A stretch of 64,000 nucleotides of DNA, taken from contig NC_135014.1 of NCBI RefSeq assembly GCF_051020955.1, positions 25,657,221 to 25,721,220 on the forward strand. The letters are read 5' to 3'. Source of the DNA: Megalopta genalis. Taxonomy: Eukaryota > Arthropoda > Insecta > Hymenoptera > Halictidae. The notes under the pieces were generated by a model. That model was given only the letters and a program-made list of their open reading frames with translations. It was not told the origin of the DNA and ran no database searches. Positions 27,839-39,504 of this stretch are shown here, in pieces. Position 1 is the first letter of the stretch; every line of letters starts with the position of its first letter. The position numbers were made by a program, and so were the translations under genes.

Positions 27839-29391
27839 GTCGGGCAGGTCGGGCAGATTCGGGCAGATTCGGGCAGGTCGGGCAGGTCGGGCAGATTCGG
27901 GCAGATTCGGGCAGGTCGGGCAGGTCGGGCAGATTCGGGCAGGTCGGGCAGGTCGGGCAGATTCAGGCAGATTCGGGCAAATTCGGGCAGATCGGGCAGG
28001 TCGGGCAGATTCGGGCAGATTCGGGCAGATAGGGGCAGATTCGGGCAGATTCGGGCAGGTCGGGCAGATTCGGGCAGATTCGGGCAGGTCGGGCAGGTCG
28101 GGCAGATTCGGGCAGATTCGGGCAGGTCGGGCAGGTCGGGCAGATTCGGGCAGATTCGGGCAGGTCGGGCAGATTCGGGCAGATTCGGGCAGATTCGGGC
28201 AAGTCGGGCAGGTCGGGCAGGTCGGACAGATTCGTGCAGATAGGGGCAGATTCGGGCAGATATGGGCAGGTTCGGGCAGATTCGGGCAGATTCGGGCAGG
28301 TCGGGCAGATTCGGGCAGATCGGGCAGGTCGGACAGAGTCGTGCAGATAGGGGCAGATTCGGGCAGATAGGGGCAGATTCGGGCAGGTCGGGCAGATTCG
28401 GGCAGATTCGGGCAAGTCGGGCAGGTCGGGCAGGTCGGACAGATTCGTGCAGATAGGGGCAGATTCGGGCAGATATGGGCAGGTTCGGGCAGATTCGGGC
28501 AGATTCGGGCAGGTCGGGCAGATTCGGGCAGATCGGGCAGGTCGGACAGAGTCGTGCAGATAGGGGCAGATTCGGGCAGATAGGGGCAGTTCGGGCAGAT
28601 TCGGGCAGATAGGGGCAGATTCGGGCAGGTCGGGCAGATTCGGGCAGATTCGGGCAGATTCGGGCAGGTCGGGCAGGTCGGGCAGGTCGGGCAGATAGGG
28701 GCAGATTCGGGCAGGTCGGGCAGATTCGGGCAGATTCGGGCAGATTCGGGCAGGTCGGGCAGGTCGGGCAGATTCGGGCAGATTCGGGCATATTCGGGCA
28801 GGTCGGGCAGGTCGGGCAGGTCGGGCAGATAGGGGCAGATTCGGGCACATTCGGGCAGATAGGGGCAGATTCGGGCAGGTCGGGCAGATTCGGGCAGGTC
28901 GGGCAGATTCGGGCAGATTCGGGCAGATTCGGGCAGATATGGGCAGGTTCGGGTAGATTCGGGCAGATTCGGGCAGGTCGGGCAGATTCGGGCAGATTCG
29001 GGCAGATATGGGCAGGTTCGGGTAGATTCGGGCAGGTCGGGCAGGTCGGGAAGATTCGGGCAGATTCGGGCAGATTCGTCAGATTCGGGCAGATTCGTCA
29101 GATTCGGGCAGATATGAGCAGATTCGGGCAGATTCGGGCAGGTCGGGCAGGTCGGGAAGATTCGGGCAGATTCGGGCAGATTCGTCAGATTCGGGCAGAT
29201 TCGTCAGACTCGGGCAGATATGAGCAGATTCGGGCAGATTCGGGCAGATTCGGGCAGGTCGGGCAGGTCGGGCAGGTCGGGCAGGTCGGGCAGATTCGGG
29301 CAGATATGGGCAGGTTCGGGCAGATTCGGGCAGATTCGGGCAGGTCGGGCAGATTCGGGCAGATATGGGCAGATAGGGGCAGATAGGGGCA

Positions 29392-29730
29392 GATTTAGCT
29401 GATTTCTTGGATTTAGCTGTTTTCTTGGATTCATCTGATTTCTCGGATTTTGCTGTTTTTTCCGATTTTATTGGATTTTATTGGTTTCCTCGGATTTAGC
29501 TGATTTCTTGGATTAAGCTGTTTTCTTGGATTGAGCTGATTTCTCGGATTTTGCAGTTTTCTCCGATTTTATTGGATTTTATTGGTTTTCCCGGATTTAG
29601 ATGATTTCTTGGATTAAGCTGTTTTCTTGGATTGAGCTGATTTCTCGGATTTAGCTGTTTTCTTGGATTTAGCTGTTTTCTCGGATTTAGCTGATTTCTT
29701 GGATTTATCTGATTTTTCGGATTTTGCTTT
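29392..29730. repeat. AT-rich block 16
   Basis: A 339-bp form of the lineage seen at 21431 and 32231. Its first unit reads GATTTAGCTGATTTCTTG rather than the usual CATTTC form. Confidence 0.9.
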
Positions 29731-31174
29731 GTCGGGCAGATTCGGGCAGATTCGGGCAAATTCGGGCAGATCGGGCAGGTTGGGCAGATTCGGGCAGATT
29801 CGGGCAGATTCGGGCAGATAGGGGCAGATTCGGGCAGGTCGGGCAGGTCGGGCAGGTCGGGCAGATTCGGGCAGATTCGGGCAGATAGGGGCAGATTCGG
29901 GCAGGTCGGGCAGGTTCGGGCAGATTCGGGCATATTCGGGCAGGTCGGGCAGATTCGGGCAGGTCTGGCAGGTCGGGCAGATTCGGGCAGATCCGGGCAG
30001 ATTCGGGCAGGTCGGGCAGGTCGGGCAGATTCGGGCAGGTCGGGCAGATTCGGGCAGATTCGGGCAGGTCGGGCAGGTCGGGCAAATTCGGGCAGGTCGG
30101 GCAGATTCGGTCAGATTCGGGCAGGTCGGGCAGGTCGGGCAGATTCGGGCAGGTCGGGCAGATTCGGGCAGATTCGTCAGATTCGAGCAGATATGGGCAG
30201 ATTCGGGCAGGTTCGGGCAGATTCGGGCAGATAGGGGCAGATTCGGGCAGATTCGGGCAGGTCGGGCAGATTCGGGCAGGTCGGGCAGATTCGGGCAGGT
30301 CGGGCAGATTCGGGCAAGTCGGGCAGGTCGGGCAGGTCGGACAGATTCGTGCAGATAGGGGCAGATTCGGGCAGATATGGGCAGGTTCGGGCAGATTCGG
30401 GCAGATTCGGGCAGGTCGGGCAGGTCTGGCAGGTCGGGCAGATTCGGGCAGATTCGGGCAGGTCGGGCAGATTCGTCAGATTCGGGCAGATATGGGCAGG
30501 TTCGGGCAGATTCGGGCAGGTCGGGCAGGTCGGGCAGATTCGGGCAGATTCGGGCAGATTCGGGCAGGTCGGGCAGGTCGGGCAGATTCGGGCAGATTCG
30601 GGCAGATTCGGGCATATTCGGGCAGGTCGGGCAGATTCGGGCAGATTCGGGCAGGTCGGGCAGGTCGGGCAGATTCGGGCAGATTCGGGCAGGTCGGGCA
30701 GGTCGGGCAGATTCGGGCAGATTCGGGCAGGTCGGGCAGATTCGGGCAGATTCGGGCAGATTCGGGCAAGTCGGGCAGGTCGGGCAGGTCGGACAGATTC
30801 GTGCAGATAGGGGCAGATTCGGGCAGATATGGGCAGGTTCGGGCAGATTCGGGCAGATAGGGGCAGATTCGGGCAGATTCGGGCAGGTCGGGCAGATTCG
30901 GGCAGGTCGGGCAGATTCGGGCAGGTCGGGCAGATTCGGGCAAGTCGGGCAGGTCGGGCAGGTCGGACAGATTCGTGCAGATAGGGGCAGATTCGGGCAG
31001 ATATGGGCAGGTTCGGGCAGATTCGGGCAGATTCGGGCAGGTCGGGCAGGTCTGGCAGGTCGGGCAGATTCGGGCAGATTCGGGCAGGTCGGGCAGATTC
31101 GTCAGATTCGGGCAGATATGGGCAGGTTCGGGCAGATTCGGGCAGATATGGGCAGATAGGGGCAGATAGGGGCA

Positions 31175-31514
31175 GATTTAGCTCATTTCATGGATTTAGC
31201 TGTTTTCTTGGATTGATCTGATTTATCGGATTTTGCTGTTTTTTTCCGATTTTATTGGATTTTATTGGTTTCCCCGGATTTAGCTGATTTCTTGGATTAA
31301 GCTGTTTTCTTGGATTGAGCTGATTTCTCGGATTTTGCAGTTTTCTCCGATTTTATTGGATTTTATTGGTTTTCCCGGATTTAGATGATTTCTTGGATTA
31401 AGCTGTTTTCTTGGATTTAGCTCATTTCTTGGATTTAGCTGTTTTCTTGGATTGAGCTGATTTCTCGGATTTAGCTGATTTCTTGGATTTATCTGATTTC
31501 TCGGATTTTGCTTT
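31175..31514. repeat. AT-rich block 17
   Basis: A 340-bp form with the internal TTTAGCTCATTTC units of the block 14/15 lineage, exiting into paired GTCGGGCAG units. Confidence 0.9.
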
Positions 31515-32230
31515 GTCGGGCAGGTCGGGCAGATTCGGGCAGATCGGGCAGGTCGGACAGAGTCGTGCAGATAGGGGCAGATTCGGGCAGATTCGGGCAG
31601 ATAGGGGCAGATTCGGGCAGGTCGGGCAGATTCGGGCAGATTCGGGCAAGTCGGGCAGGTCGGGCAGGTCGGACAGATTCGTGCAGATAGGGGCAGATTC
31701 GGGCAGATATGGGCAGGTTCGGGCAGATTCGGGCAGGTCGGGCAGATTCGGGCAGATTCGGGCAGATTCGGGCAGATATGGGCAGGTTCGGGTAGATTCG
31801 GGCAGATTCGGGCAGGTCGGGCAGATTCGGGCAGATTCGGGCAGATATGGGCAGGTTCGGGTAGATTCGGGCAGGTCGGGCAGGTCGGGAAGATTCGGGC
31901 AGATTCGGGCAGATTCGTCAGATTCGGGCAGATTCGTCAGATTCGGGCAGATATGAGCAGATTCGGGCAGATTCGGGCAGGTCGGGCAGGTCGGGAAGAT
32001 TCGGGCAGATTCGGGCAGATTCGTCAGATTCGGGCAGATTCGTCAGACTCGGGCAGATATGAGCAGATTCGGGCAGATTCGGGCAGATTCGGGCAGGTCG
32101 GGCAGGTCGGGCAGGTCGGGCAGGTCGGGCAGATTCGGGCAGATATGGGCAGGTTCGGGCAGATTCGGGCAGATTCGGGCAGGTCGGGCAGATTCGGGCA
32201 GATATGGGCAGATAGGGGCAGATAGGGGCA

Positions 32231-32569
32231 GATTTAGCTCATTTCTTGGATTTAGCTGTTTTCTTGGATTCATCTGATTTCTCGGATTTTGCTGTTTTTT
32301 CCGATTTTATTGGATTTTATTGGTTTCCTCGGATTTAGCTGATTTCTTGGATTAAGCTGTTTTCTTGGATTGAGCTGATTTCTCGGATTTTGCAGTTTTC
32401 TCCGATTTTATTGGATTTTATTGGTTTTCCCGGATTTAGATGATTTCTTGGATTAAGCTGTTTTCTTGGATTGAGTTGATTTCTCGGATTTAGCTGTTTT
32501 CTTGGATTTAGCTGTTTTCTCGGATTTAGCTGATTTCTTGGATTTATCTGATTTTTCGGATTTTGCTTT
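32231..32569. repeat. AT-rich block 18
   Basis: A 339-bp form, copy of the block at 29392 at an offset of 2839 bp, with a private GAGTTGATTTC change near 32475. Confidence 0.9.
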
Positions 32570-33424
32570 GTCGGGCAGATTCGGGCAGATTCGGGCAAAT
32601 TCGGGCAGATCGGGCAGGTTGGGCAGATTCGGGCAGATTCGGGCAGATTCGGGCAGATAGGGGCAGATTCGGGCAGGTCGGGCAGGTCGGGCAGGTCGGG
32701 CAGATTCGGGCAGATTCGGGCAGATAGGGGCAGATTCGGGCAGGTCGGGCAGGTTCGGGCATATTCGGGCAGGTCGGGCAGATTCGGGCAGGTCTGGCAG
32801 GTCGGGCAGATTCGGGCAGATCCGGGCAGATTCGGGCAGGTCGGGCAGGTCGGGCAGATTCGGGCAGATTCGGGCAGGTCGGGCAGGTCGGGCAAATTCG
32901 GGCAGGTCGGGCAGATTCGGTCAGATTCGGGCAGGTCGGGCAGGTCGGGCAGATTCGGGCAGGTCGGGCAGATTCGGGCAGATTCGTCAGATTCGAGCAG
33001 ATATGGGCAGATTCGGGCAGGTCGGGCAGATTCGGGCAGATCGGGCAGGTCGGACAGATTCGGGCAGATTCGGGCAGGTCGGGCAGATTCAGGCAGATTC
33101 GGGCAGATTCGGGCAGGTCGGGCAGGTCGGGCAGATTCGGGCAGATAGGGGCAGATTCGGGCACATTCGGGCAGATAGGGGCAGATTCGGGCAGTTCGGG
33201 CAGATTCGGGCAGGTCGGGCAGGTCGGGCAGATTCGGGCAGATATGGGCAGATTCGGGCAGGTCGGGCAGATTCGGGCAGGTCGGGCAGATTCGGGCAGG
33301 TCTGGCAGGTCGGGCAGATTCGGGCAGATTCGGGCAGGTCGGGCAGATTCGTCAGATTCGGGCAGATATGGGCAGGTTCGGGCAGATTCGGGCAGATATG
33401 GGCAGATAGGGGCAGATAGGGGCA

Positions 33425-33764
33425 GATTTAGCTCATTTCATGGATTTAGCTGTTTTCTTGGATTGATCTGATTTATCGGATTTTGCTGTTTTTTTCCGAT
33501 TTTATTGGATTTTATTGGTTTCCCCGGATTTAGCTGATTTCTTGGATTAAGCTGTTTTCTTGGATTGAGCTGATTTCTCGGATTTTGCAGTTTTCTCCGA
33601 TTTTATTGGATTTTATTGGTTTTCCCGGATTTAGATGATTTCTTGGATTCAGCTGTTTTCTTGGATTTAGCTCATTTCTTGGATTTAGCTGTTTTCTTGG
33701 ATTGAGCTGATTTCTCGGATTTAGCTGATTTCTTGGATTTATCTGATTTCTCGGATTTTGCTTT
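33425..33764. repeat. AT-rich block 19
   Basis: A 340-bp form, copy of the block at 27499 at an offset of 5926 bp. It is the last block before the assembly gap. Confidence 0.9.
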
Positions 33765-34921
33765 GTCGGGCAGGTCGGGCAGATTCGGGCAGATTCGGGC
33801 AGGTCGGGCAGGTCGGGCAGATTCGGGCAGATTCGGGCAGGTCGGGCAGGTCGGGCAGATTCGGGCAGGTCGGGCAGGTCGGGCAGATTCAGGCAGATTC
33901 GGGCAAATTCGGGCAGATCGGGCAGGTCGGGCAGATTCGGGCAGATTCGGGCAGATAGGGGCAGATTCGGGCAGATTCGGGCAGGTCGGGCAGATTCGGG
34001 CAGATTCGGGCAGGTCGGGCAGGTCGGGCAGATTCGGGCAGATTCGGGCAGGTCGGGCAGGTCGGGCAGATTCGGGCAGATTCGGGCAGGTCGGGCAGAT
34101 TCGGGCAGATTCGGGCAGATTCGGGCAAGTCGGGCAGGTCGGGCAGGTCGGACAGATTCGTGCAGATAGGGGCAGATTCGGGCAGATATGGGCAGGTTCG
34201 GGCAGATTCGGGCAGATTCGGGCAGGTCGGGCAGATTCGGGCAGATCGGGCAGGTCGGACAGAGTCGTGCAGATAGGGGCAGATTCGGGCAGATAGGGGC
34301 AGATTCGGGCAGGTCGGGCAGATTCGGGCAGATTCGGGCAAGTCGGGCAGGTCGGGCAGGTCGGACAGATTCGTGCAGATAGGGGCAGATTCGGGCAGAT
34401 ATGGGCAGGTTCGGGCAGATTCGGGCAGATTCGGGCAGGTCGGGCAGATTCGGGCAGATCGGGCAGGTCGGACAGAGTCGTGCAGATAGGGGCAGATTCG
34501 GGCAGATAGGGGCAGTTCGGGCAGATTCGGGCAGATAGGGGCAGATTCGGGCAGGTCGGGCAGATTCGGGCAGATTCGGGCAGATTCGGGCAGGTCGGGC
34601 AGGTCGGGCAGGTCGGGCAGATAGGGGCAGATTCGGGCAGGTCGGGCAGATTCGGGCAGATTCGGGCAGATTCGGGCAGGTCGGGCAGGTCGGGCAGATT
34701 CGGGCAGATTCGGGCATATTCGGGCAGGTCGGGCAGGTCGGGCAGGTCGGGCAGATAGGGGCAGATTCGGGCACATTCGGGCAGATAGGGGCAGATTCGG
34801 GCAGGTCGGGCAGATTCGGGCAGGTCGGGCAGATTCGGGCAGATTCGGGCAGATTCGGGCAGATATGGGCAGGTTCGGGTAGATTCGGGCAGATTCGGGC
34901 AGGTCGGGCAGATTCGGGCAG

Positions 34922-35021
34922 NNNNNNNNNNNNNNNNNNNNNNNNNNNNNNNNNNNNNNNNNNNNNNNNNNNNNNNNNNNNNNNNNNNNNNNNNNNNNNN
35001 NNNNNNNNNNNNNNNNNNNNN
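34922..35021. other. Assembly gap (100 N)
   Basis: Exactly 100 N separate the G-rich satellite from the 11-bp satellite. A round 100 usually marks a gap of unknown size, so the true distance and even the adjacency of the two arrays are not established by this sequence. Confidence 0.98.
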
Positions 35022-38000
35022 CTTGACATAACCTTGACATAACCTTGACATAACCTTGACATAACCTTGACATAACCTTGACATAACCTTGACATAACCT
35101 TGACATAACCTTGACATAACCTTGACATAACCTTGACATAACCTTGACATAACCTTGACATAACCTTGACATAACCTTGACATAACCTTGACATAACCTT
35201 GACATAACCTTGACATAACCTTGACATAACCTTGACATAACCTTGACATAACCTTGACATAACCTTGACATAACCTTGACATAACCTTGACATAACCTTG
35301 ACATAACCTTGACATAACCTTGACATAACCTTGACATAACCTTGACATAACCTTGACATAACCTTGACATAACCTTGACATAACCTTGACATAACCTTGA
35401 CATAACCTTGACATAACCTTGACATAACCTTGACATAACCTTGACATAACCTTGACATAACCTTGACATAACCTTGACATAACCTTGACATAACCTTGAC
35501 ATAACCTTGACATAACCTTGACATAACCTTGACATAACCTTGACATAACCTTGACATAACCTTGACATAACCTTGACATAACCTTGACATAACCTTGACA
35601 TAACCTTGACATAACCTTGACATAACCTTGACATAACCTTGACATAACCTTGACATAACCTTGACATAACCTTGACATAACCTTGACATAACCTTGACAT
35701 AACCTTGACATAACCTTGACATAACCTTGACATAACCTTGACATAACCTTGACATAACCTTGACATAACCTTGACATAACCTTGACATAACCTTGACATA
35801 ACCTTGACATAACCTTGACATAACCTTGACATAACCTTGACATAACCTTGACATAACCTTGACATAACCTTGACATAACCTTGACATAACCTTGACATAA
35901 CCTTGACATAACCTTGACATAACCTTGACATAACCTTGACATAACCTTGACATAACCTTGACATAACCTTGACATAACCTTGACATAACCTTGACATAAC
36001 CTTGACATAACCTTGACATAACCTTGACATAACCTTGACATAACCTTGACATAACCTTGACATAACCTTGACATAACCTTGACATAACCTTGACATAACC
36101 TTGACATAACCTTGACATAACCTTGACATAACCTTGACATAACCTTGACATAACCTTGACATAACCTTGACATAACCTTGACATAACCTTGACATAACCT
36201 TGACATAACCTTGACATAACCTTGACATAACCTTGACATAACCTTGACATAACCTTGACATAACCTTGACATAACCTTGACATAACCTTGACATAACCTT
36301 GACATAACCTTGACATAACCTTGACATAACCTTGACATAACCTTGACATAACCTTGACATAACCTTGACATAACCTTGACATAACCTTGACATAACCTTG
36401 ACATAACCTTGACATAACCTTGACATAACCTTGACATAACCTTGACATAACCTTGACATAACCTTGACATAACCTTGACATAACCTTGACATAACCTTGA
36501 CATAACCTTGACATAACCTTGACATAACCTTGACATAACCTTGACATAACCTTGACATAACCTTGACATAACCTTGACATAACCTTGACATAACCTTGAC
36601 ATAACCTTGACATAACCTTGACATAACCTTGACATAACCTTGACATAACCTTGACATAACCTTGACATAACCTTGACATAACCTTGACATAACCTTGACA
36701 TAACCTTGACATAACCTTGACATAACCTTGACATAACCTTGACATAACCTTGACATAACCTTGACATAACCTTGACATAACCTTGACATAACCTTGACAT
36801 AACCTTGACATAACCTTGACATAACCTTGACATAACCTTGACATAACCTTGACATAACCTTGACATAACCTTGACATAACCTTGACATAACCTTGACATA
36901 ACCTTGACATAACCTTGACATAACCTTGACATAACCTTGACATAACCTTGACATAACCTTGACATAACCTTGACATAACCTTGACATAACCTTGACATAA
37001 CCTTGACATAACCTTGACATAACCTTGACATAACCTTGACATAACCTTGACATAACCTTGACATAACCTTGACATAACCTTGACATAACCTTGACATAAC
37101 CTTGACATAACCTTGACATAACCTTGACATAACCTTGACATAACCTTGACATAACCTTGACATAACCTTGACATAACCTTGACATAACCTTGACATAACC
37201 TTGACATAACCTTGACATAACCTTGACATAACCTTGACATAACCTTGACATAACCTTGACATAACCTTGACATAACCTTGACATAACCTTGACATAACCT
37301 TGACATAACCTTGACATAACCTTGACATAACCTTGACATAACCTTGACATAACCTTGACATAACCTTGACATAACCTTGACATAACCTTGACATAACCTT
37401 GACATAACCTTGACATAACCTTGACATAACCTTGACATAACCTTGACATAACCTTGACATAACCTTGACATAACCTTGACATAACCTTGACATAACCTTG
37501 ACATAACCTTGACATAACCTTGACATAACCTTGACATAACCTTGACATAACCTTGACATAACCTTGACATAACCTTGACATAACCTTGACATAACCTTGA
37601 CATAACCTTGACATAACCTTGACATAACCTTGACATAACCTTGACATAACCTTGACATAACCTTGACATAACCTTGACATAACCTTGACATAACCTTGAC
37701 ATAACCTTGACATAACCTTGACATAACCTTGACATAACCTTGACATAACCTTGACATAACCTTGACATAACCTTGACATAACCTTGACATAACCTTGACA
37801 TAACCTTGACATAACCTTGACATAACCTTGACATAACCTTGACATAACCTTGACATAACCTTGACATAACCTTGACATAACCTTGACATAACCTTGACAT
37901 AACCTTGACATAACCTTGACATAACCTTGACATAACCTTGACATAACCTTGACATAACCTTGACATAACCTTGACATAACCTTGACATAACCTTGACATA

Positions 38001-39030
38001 ACCTTGACATAACCTTGACATAACCTTGACATAACCTTGACATAACCTTGACATAACCTTGACATAACCTTGACATAACCTTGACATAACCTTGACATAA
38101 CCTTGACATAACCTTGACATAACCTTGACATAACCTTGACATAACCTTGACATAACCTTGACATAACCTTGACATAACCTTGACATAACCTTGACATAAC
38201 CTTGACATAACCTTGACATAACCTTGACATAACCTTGACATAACCTTGACATAACCTTGACATAACCTTGACATAACCTTGACATAACCTTGACATAACC
38301 TTGACATAACCTTGACATAACCTTGACATAACCTTGACATAACCTTGACATAACCTTGACATAACCTTGACATAACCTTGACATAACCTTGACATAACCT
38401 TGACATAACCTTGACATAACCTTGACATAACCTTGACATAACCTTGACATAACCTTGACATAACCTTGACATAACCTTGACATAACCTTGACATAACCTT
38501 GACATAACCTTGACATAACCTTGACATAACCTTGACATAACCTTGACATAACCTTGACATAACCTTGACATAACCTTGACATAACCTTGACATAACCTTG
38601 ACATAACCTTGACATAACCTTGACATAACCTTGACATAACCTTGACATAACCTTGACATAACCTTGACATAACCTTGACATAACCTTGACATAACCTTGA
38701 CATAACCTTGACATAACCTTGACATAACCTTGACATAACCTTGACATAACCTTGACATAACCTTGACATAACCTTGACATAACCTTGACATAACCTTGAC
38801 ATAACCTTGACATAACCTTGACATAACCTTGACATAACCTTGACATAACCTTGACATAACCTTGACATAACCTTGACATAACCTTGACATAACCTTGACA
38901 TAACCTTGACATAACCTTGACATAACCTTGACATAACCTTGACATAACCTTGACATAACCTTGACATAACCTTGACATAACCTTGACATAACCTTGACAT
39001 AACCTTGACATAACCTTGACATAACCTTGA

Positions 39031-39032
<2 letters not shown>
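35022..39032. repeat. 11-bp satellite (CTTGACATAAC)n
   Basis: About 365 head-to-tail copies of CTTGACATAAC; by eye I see no substituted or shortened unit over 4 kb. Because 11 is not a multiple of 3 and the unit makes no stop on the minus strand, all three minus frames stay open and give an 11-residue repeat of no biological meaning. The array starts at the gap and ends at CTTGACAT, where a poly-T run (the poly-A tail of the minus-strand retrotransposon) begins. It continues on the other side of that element at 45230. Confidence 0.98.

Positions 39033-39070
<38 letters not shown>
39033..39070 (-). other. Poly-A tail of the R1-clade element
   Basis: A run of 38 T on the plus strand is the A-tail of the minus-strand element. 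The first T may belong to the satellite (CTTGACAT). It marks the 3' junction made by target-primed reverse transcription. Confidence 0.9.
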
Positions 39071-39073
<3 letters not shown>

Positions 39074-39504
39074 TGGAGGTAATCCCTTTACGGATATCCC
39101 GCCCCCTCGTGGGAGAGGCAGCGGGATTATGCGAGACTCCGTTGAACTGTTCGACCCCAAAAGGGGGGACGACCAGCCCGACGACTACCCGCCAATTCCT
39201 CCATGTCCATCTCGCGGGTTTTGCGGGTGAGTCTGGGATCCGCGCCGGCATGCCTACCAGACTCCCCCACCCGTCTTCATACACACCCCGGGGTGCTGAA
39301 GGCACCCCCAATACCTCGTTATCCGAAGATGCTCGGCGATGGAAGGCAGAGCATCTTTTCCCCTCTAGTTGAGCCGCCCGTTGAGCTAACGAATCCCATT
39401 CGCTTCGCTCGACGGCTCACCGGAGACCACCCTACAGGCGGTTGACCAAAGTTCCTGGGGGAACCATGATGTCACATCCGCTGCGGGATGGCCTCCGCTA
39501 CGCG
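39071..39504 (-). other. 3' untranslated region of the R1-clade element
   Basis: These 434 bases lie between the ORF2 stop and the poly-A tail. No further domain is recognisable. In R1-clade elements this region is where the RT recognises its template RNA; no specific structure is proposed here. Confidence 0.7.

Larger units (their letters stand above)
1..34921. repeat. G-rich satellite array of 9/10-bp units
   Basis: The whole stretch is tandem short units ending in GGGCAG. Two dominate: ATTCGGGCAG (10 bp) and GTCGGGCAG (9 bp). Recurrent variants are ATAGGGGCAG, ATATGGGCAG, ATGCGGGCAG, GTTCGGGCAG, GTCGAGCAG, GTCTGGCAG, ATTCGGGTAG and a shortened ATTCGTCAG. The order of units is irregular locally but is copied in long blocks elsewhere in the array. 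Units rarely contain stop codons, so both strands carry long open frames (up to about 800 codons) encoding only low-complexity Gly/Arg/Ser/Asp or Pro/Cys/Ala peptides. There is no codon structure, start context or splice pattern to suggest genes. GGG runs fall every 9-10 bases on the plus strand. The array begins before the window and ends at an assembly gap. Confidence 0.97.
27499..34921. repeat. Higher-order duplication at 5926- and 2839-bp offsets
   Basis: Sequence from the block at 27499 to about 28990 is repeated from 33425 to the gap at an offset of 5926 bp, with unit order preserved. Within the same interval, about 29030-29940 repeats at about 31870-32780 with an offset of 2839 bp. These nested offsets show repeated segmental duplication or unequal exchange. 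Boundaries are approximate. Confidence 0.7.

Noticed and set aside
174..34800. Dozens of long open frames (up to about 800 codons) on both strands of the G-rich satellite
   Set aside because: They come from a 9-10-bp unit that contains few stops. The peptides are low-complexity repeats, overlapping frames are open at once, and frames end only at the AT-rich blocks.
1..34921. CRISPR-like or phage-like repeat array
   Set aside because: There is no conserved repeat separated by unique spacers and no cas genes; the units are contiguous, and the window is clearly eukaryotic.
33530..39160. Minus-strand frame of more than 1800 codons spanning both satellites and the N gap
   Set aside because: It is translated through N and through an 11-mer that is open in all three frames. 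It has no gene-like content.
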